NCBI RefSeq assembly: GCF_000189275.1
Contig: NZ_AEVT01000006.1
Coordinates: forward strand, 89,791 to 153,790
Reading direction: 5' to 3'
DNA from: Vibrio sinaloensis DSM 21326
GTDB lineage: Bacteria > Pseudomonadota > Gammaproteobacteria > Enterobacterales > Vibrionaceae
Length of the DNA: 64,000 nt
The position numbers were made by a program, and so were the translations under genes. Below are positions 8,949-15,933 of this stretch, piece by piece; positions within the stretch are counted from its first letter, which is position 1, and the number at the start of each line of letters is the position of its first letter. The notes under the pieces are model-generated. The model made no database searches, was not told where the DNA came from, and saw only the letters and a program-made list of their open reading frames with translations.

Positions 8949-9458
8949 ATGAAAGCAAAAAAAATCTTAGTAATGGGTGTCTCTGGTTGCGGTAAAAGTT
9001 TGATTGGTAGTGAAATTGCCAATTCGCTCGGCCTACCATTTCATGATGGCGACGATTACCACCCGAAAGCCAACGTAGACAAAATGGCTCAAGGTACACC
9101 TCTCAATGACAGTGACCGAATCGGATGGCTGGAAACATTGAATCGAATCTACATCGAGTCTAACGCCGCAGTGATTGCCTGCTCGGCGCTAAAACCGGCA
9201 TATCGAGATATTCTACGTCGGGAGAATGACGATCTGGTTATCGTATACCTTAAAGGGGACTTCGAAACCATTTGGTCTCGTCATCAACAACGAGCAAACC
9301 ATTACTTTAATGGTGAAAGTATGTTGAGAAGCCAGTTCGAAACTTTGGTTGAGCCTAGTGAAGCAGAAGCTGTGCATATCGATATCGCACAGGACGTAAA
9401 TCAAGTTGTTCAAGCGTGCCTGGATGCCATCAAGGAGCGAAAACATGCACCAATCTAA
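8949..9458 (+). CDS. gntK: gluconokinase
   Basis: 169 residues, the normal length for GntK-type gluconokinase. P-loop GVSGCGKS near residue 10, then the family signatures FHDGDDYHPKANVDKMAQGTPLNDSDRIGWL and ACSALKPAYRDILR. It phosphorylates gluconate with ATP to 6-phosphogluconate in the cytoplasm, feeding the dehydrogenase encoded next. The end overlaps the start of the gnd-like gene by 14 bases. Confidence 0.95.
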   Translation: MKAKKILVMGVSGCGKSLIGSEIANSLGLPFHDGDDYHPKANVDKMAQGTPLNDSDRIGWLETLNRIYIESNAAVIACSALKPAYRDILRRENDDLVIVYLKGDFETIWSRHQQRANHYFNGESMLRSQFETLVEPSEAEAVHIDIAQDVNQVVQACLDAIKERKHAPI

Positions 9459-10938
9459 TATTGCGATGATAGGTCTTGGAGTGATGGGCAAGAGCTTAGC
9501 GCTAAACCTATTGGATCACGGGTTTAATGTCACAGGTTACGACATCAATCAGCAAAACCGTTTGCAGCTAGAAAGGGAAGCGAACACCTTAGCTGAACAT
9601 GAGAGCAAAGGGCGCTTTTTCTCGGCGGAAAATCTAAGTCAGCTACTCGGTTCTCTCGAGAAGCCAAGGGTCATCGCGTTGTCTGTACCGGCAGGGAGCA
9701 TCGTTGAATCAGTCGTTGATGAGCTTCTCAGTGTCGGCTTAAGCCATGACGACATTGTGATCGATACGGGCAATAGTCTTTGGACCGATACCGAGGCTCG
9801 TGAAAAGAAATACGCAGGTCAATTGCGCTTTTTTAGCACCGCGGTATCGGGTGGCGAAGTGGGTGCACGTTTTGGACCTGCTCTCATGGCGAGTGGTGAT
9901 GAAAGCGCGTGGCAATATGTTCAACCTATGTGGCAGGCGATCGCGGCCAAAGTGGATGAACACGGGTTGCCTGTTGACCCGTTCGAAAAAGGTGAGCCTT
10001 GTGCCGCTTATTTAGGGCCCGCAGGCGCTGGGCATTATGTGAAAATGGTTCACAACGGGATTGAGTATGCAGACATGCAACTTATCTGCGAAGCGTACCA
10101 CTTTATGTCACAAGTACTCTCAATGTCGGCGGTAGATATTGGTCGAGTGTTTGAGCGCTGGAATCGTGGGGTACTGAATAGCTACTTGATGGAAATTAGC
10201 GCGGATATACTCCAGACCTGCGACCCTGTTACTGGCCAGCCTTTTGTTGAAGTGGTGCTCGACAAAGCCGGTCAAAAAGGGACTGGGCTTTGGACCGCGG
10301 TTAACAGCCTACATCAAGGTGCTGCTGCTCCCACGATTGCTCAGGCAGTGTTTGCGAGGGCGATCAGTGCTCAGAAATCAGTGAGAACTCAGCTTTCTAA
10401 ACAGTTCCCATTTGCTGGTGGTAAAAGCCACTGCCTAGAGCATCAACAAGTATTGGATGAGCTCGAAGACGCTCTGTATTGTGCGAAGCTGGTTGTTTAC
10501 GCTCAAGGCTTCGATTTAATGAGAAACATGTCCGATCAAGAAGGATGGCAGCTTGAATTTGCGACCATCGCTAAGGTATGGCGAGCTGGTTGTATTATCC
10601 GCGCTGGGTTTCTGCAAATGATCAGCCAAGCATTTGATACAGACAAAACGTTGAACCACTTGCTGTTGGCAGATGATTTTGTCGAGTCACTCCAATCGCG
10701 AATGAAGGGCTGGCGCGCGACGACTGCCAATTCTGCGCTTTATGCGAGTCCAATGCCTGGTATTGCATCAGCGCTTCACTATTTTGATTCTTTGCGCTGT
10801 GAAACACTGCCTGCCAACTTGTTGCAAGCACAGCGAGACTACTTTGGCTCGCATACGTACGCTCGGGTCGATGTTCCTGAGAATGAAAGCTTCCACTTGA
10901 CTTGGAGTGGCACGGTTAGAGAGCAAGTAAAAGCTTAA
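9445..10938 (+). CDS. gnd: 6-phosphogluconate dehydrogenase (decarboxylating)
   Basis: 497 residues from the ATG at 9445, with AAGGAG eight bases upstream; the longer open frame begins inside gntK and is not used. Rossmann motif MIGLGVMGKSLALNLLDHG, substrate loop VSGGEVGAR, catalytic VKMVHNGIEYADMQL, and the C-terminal RAGCIIRAGFLQ and LPANLLQAQRDYFGSHTYAR. It oxidises 6-phosphogluconate to ribulose 5-phosphate. It is about 30 residues longer than the usual ~468-residue enzyme, with extra residues near 45-65 and 170-180. Vibrios normally carry another gnd with zwf, so this is probably a second, gluconate-induced copy. Confidence 0.93.
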   Translation: MHQSNIAMIGLGVMGKSLALNLLDHGFNVTGYDINQQNRLQLEREANTLAEHESKGRFFSAENLSQLLGSLEKPRVIALSVPAGSIVESVVDELLSVGLSHDDIVIDTGNSLWTDTEAREKKYAGQLRFFSTAVSGGEVGARFGPALMASGDESAWQYVQPMWQAIAAKVDEHGLPVDPFEKGEPCAAYLGPAGAGHYVKMVHNGIEYADMQLICEAYHFMSQVLSMSAVDIGRVFERWNRGVLNSYLMEISADILQTCDPVTGQPFVEVVLDKAGQKGTGLWTAVNSLHQGAAAPTIAQAVFARAISAQKSVRTQLSKQFPFAGGKSHCLEHQQVLDELEDALYCAKLVVYAQGFDLMRNMSDQEGWQLEFATIAKVWRAGCIIRAGFLQMISQAFDTDKTLNHLLLADDFVESLQSRMKGWRATTANSALYASPMPGIASALHYFDSLRCETLPANLLQAQRDYFGSHTYARVDVPENESFHLTWSGTVREQVKA

Positions 10939-10942
10939 TCTG

Positions 10943-10973
10943 AAAGCGCAAACCGAGAGGCGAGCGCTTTTTT
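10943..10973 (+). terminator. terminator after the gluconate operon
   Basis: AAAGCGC and GCGCTTT arms around a 14-base loop, ending in six T. It separates the structural operon from gntR, which therefore has its own promoter. Confidence 0.7.
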
Positions 10974-10986
10974 GTTATCTATAACA
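10973..10986 (+). promoter_or_regulatory. GntR-type operator before gntR (distal)
   Basis: TGTTATCTATAACA fits TGTTA-N4-TAACA but has a different centre from the others. It lies 42 bases, centre to centre, from the proximal site, about four helical turns, so looping or cooperative autoregulation is possible. Its first base overlaps the end of the terminator T-tract. Confidence 0.45.
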
Positions 10987-11014
10987 ATACAATTCTCTCT
11001 GATGATAGGTACAA

Positions 11015-11028
11015 TGTTACCAGTAACA
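11015..11028 (+). promoter_or_regulatory. GntR-type operator before gntR (proximal)
   Basis: TGTTACCAGTAACA differs from the operator at 5794 by one central base. It stands 24 bases before the gntR start, indicating autoregulation by the repressor. Confidence 0.65.
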
Positions 11029-11052
11029 CTAAGGATAGATTAGAACAACAAT

Positions 11053-12054
11053 ATGGTTGCAAAGAAAAAACGCCCAACCTTACAAGATATAGCCGACCGG
11101 GTCGGTGTAACTAAAATGACCGTGAGCCGTTGCTTGCGTGATCCTTCCCAAGTCTCTGAATCGATCAGAGAGAAAGTCGAGCAAGCGGTAGAAGATCTCG
11201 GATACATCCCTAACAGAGCCCCAGACATTTTGTCGAACGCTAAATCCAACGTGATTGGCGTTCTTGTTCCTTCGTTAACTAACCAAGTATTTGCGGAAGT
11301 GATGCGGGGTATTGAGTCCGTGACGACGCCTGACGGGTACCAAACTATGATAGCCCACTATGGCTACAGTGCTGAGTTAGAAGAAAAGTCAATTGCCTCG
11401 CTGCTCTCTTATAACGTTGATGCCATCATCTTATCTGAAAATGTTCATACCGAAAAAGCGCGCAAAATGCTTGAAACTGCTTCGATTCCCGTTGTCGAAA
11501 TCATGGATACCTTCTCATCACGTATTGAGCAAGCGGTAGGATTTGATAACAGTAAAGCGGCCCAACAGATGACAGAGGCCATGCTAGCGAAGGGCTGTCA
11601 CAATGTTGCTTATTTTGCTGCTCGTATGGATGAGCGCACACGGCTTAAAATGGCGGGTTATCGTCAAGCAATGGAAGATCACGCCAAGCCCATTGTGACG
11701 CTCCAGACCGAAGAAGCTTCGTCTTTTACGCTGGGGGCGAAACTGATGGGAGAATTGTTGGAGAAACACCCCGAGGTTGATGGCGTCTTCTGTACCAATG
11801 ATGATCTGGCCATTGGTGCTGTTTTCGAGTGTCAAAGACGGGGTATTTCCATCCCAGCTCAGATGGCTATTGCCGGATTCCATGGTCATGACATCAGCCA
11901 GGCGATGATCCCTAAACTTGCGACCGTGATAACTCCGCGAGAAAAGATTGGTCAAGTGGCAGCGGAGCAACTGATTAGCCGCTTGAAAGGTAACAAGAAA
12001 TGGCAGTCGTGTATCGATTTGGGTTATCAGATCGAAGTAGGGGAGAGTTTGTAA
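11053..12054 (+). CDS. gntR: GntR-like LacI-family repressor of gluconate genes
   Basis: 333 residues. N-terminal LacI helix-turn-helix (PTLQDIADRVGVTKMTVSRCLRDPSQVSESIREKVEQAVEDLGY), hinge helix region, then a periplasmic-binding-like effector domain (NVIGVLVPSLTNQVFAEVMRGIE, GVFCTNDDLAIGAVFECQRRGISIP, IAGFHGHDIS). It resembles E. coli GntR, which binds TGTTA-N4-TAACA sites and is released by gluconate. Two such sites precede it and two precede the transporter operon. Confidence 0.92.
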   Translation: MVAKKKRPTLQDIADRVGVTKMTVSRCLRDPSQVSESIREKVEQAVEDLGYIPNRAPDILSNAKSNVIGVLVPSLTNQVFAEVMRGIESVTTPDGYQTMIAHYGYSAELEEKSIASLLSYNVDAIILSENVHTEKARKMLETASIPVVEIMDTFSSRIEQAVGFDNSKAAQQMTEAMLAKGCHNVAYFAARMDERTRLKMAGYRQAMEDHAKPIVTLQTEEASSFTLGAKLMGELLEKHPEVDGVFCTNDDLAIGAVFECQRRGISIPAQMAIAGFHGHDISQAMIPKLATVITPREKIGQVAAEQLISRLKGNKKWQSCIDLGYQIEVGESL

Positions 12055-12055
12055 T

Positions 12056-12068
12056 TTGCACTTTGCAA
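12056..12068 (+). promoter_or_regulatory. LuxO-type box 1
   Basis: TTGCACTTTGCAA matches the LuxO activator site TTGCA-N3-TGCAA. It lies about 155 bases upstream of the predicted qrr start, the usual position for a sigma-54 enhancer. With box 2 it forms a large inverted repeat that could be mistaken for the gntR terminator. Confidence 0.75.
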
Positions 12069-12080
12069 AAGCTTAATTAT

Positions 12081-12093
12081 TTGCAAAGTGCAA
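12081..12093 (+). promoter_or_regulatory. LuxO-type box 2
   Basis: TTGCAAAGTGCAA is a second TTGCA-N3-TGCAA site and the exact reverse complement of box 1. The two are 25 bases apart, so phosphorylated LuxO oligomers could bind side by side. Confidence 0.75.
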
Positions 12094-12185
12094 TTATTTG
12101 CGTTTTGGCATCGACCTATGCGCCCTGTTTTTAAGAAACCGATTATTTATTGAGCAAAAACATGGGTTTTTATTGATAGAAAAAG

Positions 12186-12202
12186 TTGGCACGCTTTCTG
12201 CT
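12186..12202 (+). promoter_or_regulatory. sigma-54 promoter of qrr
   Basis: TTGGCACGCTTTCTGCT has GG and GC separated by exactly 10 bases, as sigma-54 requires (consensus TTGGCAC-N4/5-TTGCT). Transcription should start near 12212-12213. Confidence 0.85.
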
Positions 12203-12211
12203 TTATACTGA

Positions 12212-12319
12212 GTGACCCTTATTAAGCCGAGGGTCACCTAGCCAACTGACGTTGTTAGTGAACCATTTTTGTTCACAATCATATATAGCCAATCACGCTT
12301 CTTGTGATTGGCTTTTTTT
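12212..12319 (+). ncRNA. qrr: Qrr quorum-regulatory small RNA
   Basis: A 108-base RNA with the Qrr architecture. The 5' hairpin is GTGACCC...GGGTCAC, then comes the invariant target-pairing stretch CTAGCCAACTGACGTTGTTAG at 12238-12258. A U-rich Hfq region follows, and the terminator AGCCAATCAC/GTGATTGGCT ends in seven T. Qrr RNAs are made at low cell density when LuxO is phosphorylated; with Hfq they repress the master regulator of the LuxR/HapR type and activate AphA. The sigma-54 promoter and two LuxO boxes are all in place. Vibrios have one to five copies; luxO is not beside this one, so it is not the luxO-linked copy. Confidence 0.95.
12287..12319 (+). terminator. qrr intrinsic terminator
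   Basis: A 10-base perfect stem, AGCCAATCAC and GTGATTGGCT, with a 7-base loop and seven T. It forms the 3' end of Qrr and faces the stop of the convergent regulator gene. Confidence 0.9.
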
Positions 12320-12353
12320 CTATCTAAAGCTTCTAAACTGAGACGAATCAGTC

Positions 12354-13874
12354 TTACTCTTGGCAACCGTTATAACAGCTTGGTTTACGTGGGCACACTG
12401 CACCTCGAGAGCAAATGACGCGAGCATCAGATTGGATGCCTCGCTCAATCCAATTGATGTTTAGAATCTTAGCAATCGTAGTAAACTCTTTTTGTATGTG
12501 CCTTGGAATAGCGGCGGAGCCACCGTGGCCGACACAAAGAGATTTCAGCTCTTCTGCGATCATGCGGGCATCGCCACCTTGTGCGTCTATCGCAGGGTTT
12601 AAGTCGATACCTGCGCAAAGCACCCGATTGTTACCGGCAGGGTCGGTCATATTGATAGACTCACAACAATAGATTCTCGGCTCGTCTCCGACATTCAAAA
12701 TAGAAATTTGCGCAGAGCTACCGTTTCTCGGCTCTGAAAGCCTGCGGAATACTGCCCAGTGTTGGCATGGGTCATTGACCTGTCGCATGTTACCCCATGG
12801 AAGCGGGATTCCATTACCCCGGTAGACGGCTTTGAGCTTGTTCTGTCCATAGGCATCGAAATAGTGCCAATGAGGGTAGGGAGACACAACCGTCATACGT
12901 CTCATTGCAACCGAAGGAGAAACCCCTGCTTTCGCATGAACATCAATCTCGTATCCATTACGATCGAGTAACTGACGAAAAGGCACTTTAGGGCAAAGCA
13001 GGGCACCTGCAAAAAAGCTCGACTCAAAATCACGCCACGCCTGCAGAATATCTTGTGAGTTGAGTTCTGATGTTGGATTCACTTGCTGGCTGTTGTCTTC
13101 CCAACTGTTGGCATGCCCAACTGATAAGACACTTTTCAGACCTTCTTTGTTATGCAGCACGCAATGACCTAAATACACCGCTAAGTCATATTTGAGTCGC
13201 GTGGGATACTCTTTAAGAATTTCATTGAGATAAATAAAGCCCGGAGGCTCAAAAAACGAAGTGACAACTTGTTTCGCGCTTACGCCAAGCTCGTCGACGA
13301 TATCTTGCGGTGGTCGAGAGATCCAACGTATGGTCAACCCCATACTACGCGCAATGTCCATTAAGTCTTCGGCTGATAGATTCAGCCTCTTGAGGCCAAT
13401 CTCCTCTGCGGCACGCTCAAGGTCGGGGAAGTGATTCTGGTTACTTTCTTGATGGGCGCGAATCAATAAGTGGGCAAATTGGCGACCAGTAATTCCGGTT
13501 TGGGACAACATTTCAGGGATGGCTATTTGCAAGATGTCATTTGAAAAAAGAAAGCTTGGCTCTAAAGCCATACCACTGATCCCACCACGGTTCCCTTTGT
13601 CGGGAGTGATATCGGTTTGCTCTGGTTCATCATCTAAGAACCACGCGGGATCTTTTTGAAAAACTTCAGCGATGACTTCCAACATGTCGATGCTCGGAAC
13701 GCGTTTTCCGCGTTCAATCATCGAAAGGTATGACACCGATGGGGCATACTCAGGATTCACACGGATGCATCGAGCAGAGAGATCTTCCATGGTTAAGTGG
13801 TTGCGCTTTCTTAGATTTCTTATCTTAGTCCCTAAAAAATGGGACTGACGTATTAGACTTTTTGACAGCATCAT
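12354..13874 (-). CDS. XRE-family regulator of the RamB/ScfR type (DUF3612)
   Basis: 506 residues. The N-terminal XRE helix-turn-helix spans about residues 14-75 (LGTKIRNLRKRNHLTMEDLSARC...SYLSMIERGKRVPSIDMLEVIAEVF). A long central region and a C-terminal domain with several Cys follow, ending in a cluster (CSRGAVCPRKPSCYNGCQE). RamB-like short-chain acyl-CoA regulators also end in a C-x-R-x-x-C-P pattern and control acetate and propionate genes. I place it in the DUF3612 branch from memory. It is divergent from an unknown gene 160 bases away, a likely target. The Cys cluster could bind a metal; that is inference. Confidence 0.8.
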   Translation of the reverse strand: MMLSKSLIRQSHFLGTKIRNLRKRNHLTMEDLSARCIRVNPEYAPSVSYLSMIERGKRVPSIDMLEVIAEVFQKDPAWFLDDEPEQTDITPDKGNRGGISGMALEPSFLFSNDILQIAIPEMLSQTGITGRQFAHLLIRAHQESNQNHFPDLERAAEEIGLKRLNLSAEDLMDIARSMGLTIRWISRPPQDIVDELGVSAKQVVTSFFEPPGFIYLNEILKEYPTRLKYDLAVYLGHCVLHNKEGLKSVLSVGHANSWEDNSQQVNPTSELNSQDILQAWRDFESSFFAGALLCPKVPFRQLLDRNGYEIDVHAKAGVSPSVAMRRMTVVSPYPHWHYFDAYGQNKLKAVYRGNGIPLPWGNMRQVNDPCQHWAVFRRLSEPRNGSSAQISILNVGDEPRIYCCESINMTDPAGNNRVLCAGIDLNPAIDAQGGDARMIAEELKSLCVGHGGSAAIPRHIQKEFTTIAKILNINWIERGIQSDARVICSRGAVCPRKPSCYNGCQE

Positions 13875-13943
13875 TTTGTAAAATTCACAGTGTAAAATTT
13901 TTGTTGTGAAATTGTAGTCAAAAATTCACTAGTATAGAAAGTA

Positions 13944-13994
13944 AGCAAAGTCACAAAACTTAAAACAATTAAACGCAAGTTTGAAATCTTTGCT
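13944..13994. promoter_or_regulatory. inverted AGCAAAG/CTTTGCT half-sites in the divergent region
   Basis: AGCAAAG at 13944 and CTTTGCT at 13988 face each other in the AT-rich region between the RamB-like regulator and the divergent gene. They resemble the CTTTGC core recalled for RamB operators. Weak evidence. Confidence 0.25.
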
Positions 13995-14034
13995 CTAGGA
14001 CATAAAGTTGTGAAATATCCGCGAGGGAAACACT

Positions 14035-14610
14035 ATGAACATGCTTACTTTCGATAAAACAGAAATCCAAAAACAAGACAAACCATTTATCGCTGAAGCA
14101 GTCTTCGCGGTTGAAAAAACAAACTCGAAGCAATCTTCAGAAAAACAAACTAAAGCGAAACAATTGCTTGATCGCATGTTCCCGCTAGAGAATGGCTCTC
14201 ACCAAGATGTTACTGCTTATATGGTTGATTACCGCCACCTTGTTGCTTACTTTAAAGATGGCACACACAGTGGACTAAAGAGCAATAAACATTTTGTTGC
14301 CTACAGCGGTGAAAAAGAGAACCCAACTTCAATCTTGTTCCGCGATGGCACAGGTAGCCATGTAGAGCTTACCTTTGGTCGCAACCAAGGTACTGGGTGT
14401 GTAGAGCTTATCTCGATTGATGATATCCAGCTTGAAAGCTGCACTATGTTCCCCCAAGAAAGCTCAGAAATTTCGGCAATGCGCCACTGGATTAGCTTGG
14501 TAAGAGGGGACGAAAAAGGCAAGCCGAAAGCATGCACTGAAGCGAAAGCATACACAGCCAAGAGCGGTGAAGACTACGACTTAGAGTGTTGTTACACAAT
14601 GAACAAATAA
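14035..14610 (+). CDS. conserved hypothetical protein beside RamB-like regulator
   Basis: 191 residues, with GAGGG before the ATG. No signal peptide or membrane segment. The first ~45 residues are polar and Lys/Gln-rich and look disordered; the rest looks like a compact beta-rich domain (AYMVDYRHLVAYFKDGTHSGL, FRDGTGSHVELTFGRNQGTGCVELISIDDIQLESCTMF) with five Cys. I do not recognise a family. It is divergent from the RamB-like regulator and ends in a very strong terminator, suggesting a highly expressed single-gene unit controlled by that regulator. Confidence 0.8.
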   Translation: MNMLTFDKTEIQKQDKPFIAEAVFAVEKTNSKQSSEKQTKAKQLLDRMFPLENGSHQDVTAYMVDYRHLVAYFKDGTHSGLKSNKHFVAYSGEKENPTSILFRDGTGSHVELTFGRNQGTGCVELISIDDIQLESCTMFPQESSEISAMRHWISLVRGDEKGKPKACTEAKAYTAKSGEDYDLECCYTMNK

Positions 14611-14630
14611 AACCAAAGCCCAAGAAAGCA

Positions 14631-14660
14631 AAAAGGATACGCATTGCGTATCCTTTTTTT
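14631..14660 (+). terminator. strong terminator after the 191-residue gene
   Basis: A perfect 12-base stem (AAAAGGATACGC and GCGTATCCTTTT) with a three-base loop, running into seven T. Confidence 0.9.
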
Positions 14661-14680
14661 GTTCTTTATTGAGACAATAA

Positions 14681-15382
14681 TTAGAAGTGAAGCTGAATCA
14701 CAGAGGTCACTACCGCTCCAGGACGACGAACACCTTCGATTTCTACTTTGATCTCTCGCTCAATTTCAAGCCCTTTACGAATCGGTGTCACTTTAGAGAG
14801 TGTACTTACAGCGCGAATGCGATTGTCCGATTTCACAGGGTATGGGAAACGAACCTGATTCAAACCAATATTCACTACCATTTTTGCAGTTGGGAATAGG
14901 TTCTGCTCTGGATCGACACTGTCTGTTAGCTTAGGAAGCAGTGCAAGAGTAAGAAAACCGTGTGCGATAGTTGTCTTAAATGGAGATTCTGCTTCAGCGC
15001 GCTCTGGATCGGTATGTATCCATTGCATGTCTTCTGTTACTTGACCAAATTGATTAATACGCTCTTGAGAAACGTCCAACCATTCACCAGTATGAATAAC
15101 TTCACCCAGTTTAAGCTGCAGTTCATCGTAAAGTGTCTGTGCTTCTGGTTTTAGTACAATTGGCTTCGGCTCAGCAACTTTTGGTTGATCTGGTGCTTCT
15201 ACTTCATCATTGACGGCAGGCTGTTGAAGATCGCGCAATCGAGTGAATAGGTGGCGATTATTTGCCTTCGTCAGAAACTCTCCCCAGTATTCACGGACAG
15301 TTGGAGACATCCACTGCATGAATTCTGAATGATGTTTTGCGTGTGATTCACCACGATGTTTGAACAAGTCAGCGACTTTCAT
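14681..15382 (-). CDS. MaoC-family (R)-specific enoyl-CoA hydratase
   Basis: 233 residues. The N-terminal ~90 residues are a polar extension (EFMQWMSPTVREYWGEFLTKANN, then a Pro-rich linker). The hotdog domain follows, with the hydratase-2 motif FGQVTEDMQWIHTDPERAEAESPFKTTIAHGFLTLALLP carrying the catalytic Asp and His. It hydrates trans-2-enoyl-CoA to (R)-3-hydroxyacyl-CoA, linking beta-oxidation to other uses such as polyhydroxyalkanoate. No PHA gene is in the window, so the physiological role is open. Confidence 0.9.
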   Translation of the reverse strand: MKVADLFKHRGESHAKHHSEFMQWMSPTVREYWGEFLTKANNRHLFTRLRDLQQPAVNDEVEAPDQPKVAEPKPIVLKPEAQTLYDELQLKLGEVIHTGEWLDVSQERINQFGQVTEDMQWIHTDPERAEAESPFKTTIAHGFLTLALLPKLTDSVDPEQNLFPTAKMVVNIGLNQVRFPYPVKSDNRIRAVSTLSKVTPIRKGLEIEREIKVEIEGVRRPGAVVTSVIQLHF

Positions 15383-15699
15383 AAAAACCTCTGAAATATA
15401 CCGTTTAGCCTAAGTAACTTATTAATTTTGAATTACTTCACACTATTGTGCAATTACTTTCGAGCGTACAACTGTGCTTCGAAAGTGTTTTAATTAATTA
15501 AAATCAATAACTTGGCAATAAAACACTATTTTATTGCAACAATGTCATTAGAGTGTTTACACCAGTTAAAACACCCAAACCTTATTGTCTCACAGTACCT
15601 TTTACACCTACGAGTGTCTGATTTATCACCACTTAAACGTGGCAAGGTAAATTAGTACTTTACAAGACTCATGCCAAAACCTAATATACGTCCCGCAAC
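15383..15699. other. intergenic region with inverted repeats and tRNA promoter
   Basis: About 317 bases between the maoC-like gene and tRNA-Ser. A 9-base perfect inverted repeat, GCAATAAAA-cacta-TTTTATTGC, lies at 15515-15537. A second pair, ACTTTCGA and TTCGAAAGT, lies near 15447-15489. Both are placed to act on the maoC-like gene's promoter. No reading frame here looks real. Confidence 0.5.
15659..15687 (+). promoter_or_regulatory. tRNA-Ser promoter
   Basis: TTTACA, 17 bases, TAATAT: a good sigma-70 promoter ending 12 bases before the mature tRNA 5' end. Confidence 0.65.
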
Positions 15700-15790
15700 G
15701 GAGAGATGGCTGAGTGGTTGAAAGCACCGGTCTTGAAAACCGGCATACGTTAATAGCGTATCTAGGGTTCAAATCCCTATCTCTCCGCCA
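15700..15790 (+). tRNA. serT: tRNA-Ser (UGA anticodon)
   Basis: 91 bases including encoded CCA. Acceptor arms GGAGAGA and TCTCTCC, D-arm GGCTGAGTGGTTGAAAGC, anticodon loop CTTGAAA with TGA at 15734-15736, a long class II variable arm (CATACG...CGTATC) and T-loop GGTTCAAATCC. The long variable arm and the TGA anticodon identify serine, reading UCA and related codons. Confidence 0.97.
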
Positions 15791-15799
15791 CATTCTAGA

Positions 15800-15829
15800 A
15801 AAGCCCGCTAATTCTTTAGCGGGCTTTTT
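15800..15829 (+). terminator. terminator after tRNA-Ser
   Basis: A 12-base stem, AAAGCCCGCTAA and TTAGCGGGCTTT, with a 4-base loop and five T. The tRNA is transcribed alone. Confidence 0.9.
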
Positions 15830-15933
15830 GTTTATAACGCGATCAAGTTTGTCAGCCGATGGGTATGATTTCCTAGCAGCAACCTCCAGTCCATGTTCCG
15901 AGATTCTTCTTTGTATCAGCGAATCCAAATGTT

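Noticed and set aside
12056..12093. Large inverted repeat after gntR as an intrinsic terminator
   Set aside because: No T-run follows, and each arm is a separate TTGCA-N3-TGCAA LuxO site upstream of a sigma-54 promoter and Qrr.
15700..15790. tRNA-Ser as an integration site of a mobile element
   Set aside because: No integrase, no repeated tRNA 3' end and no shift in gene content beside it.
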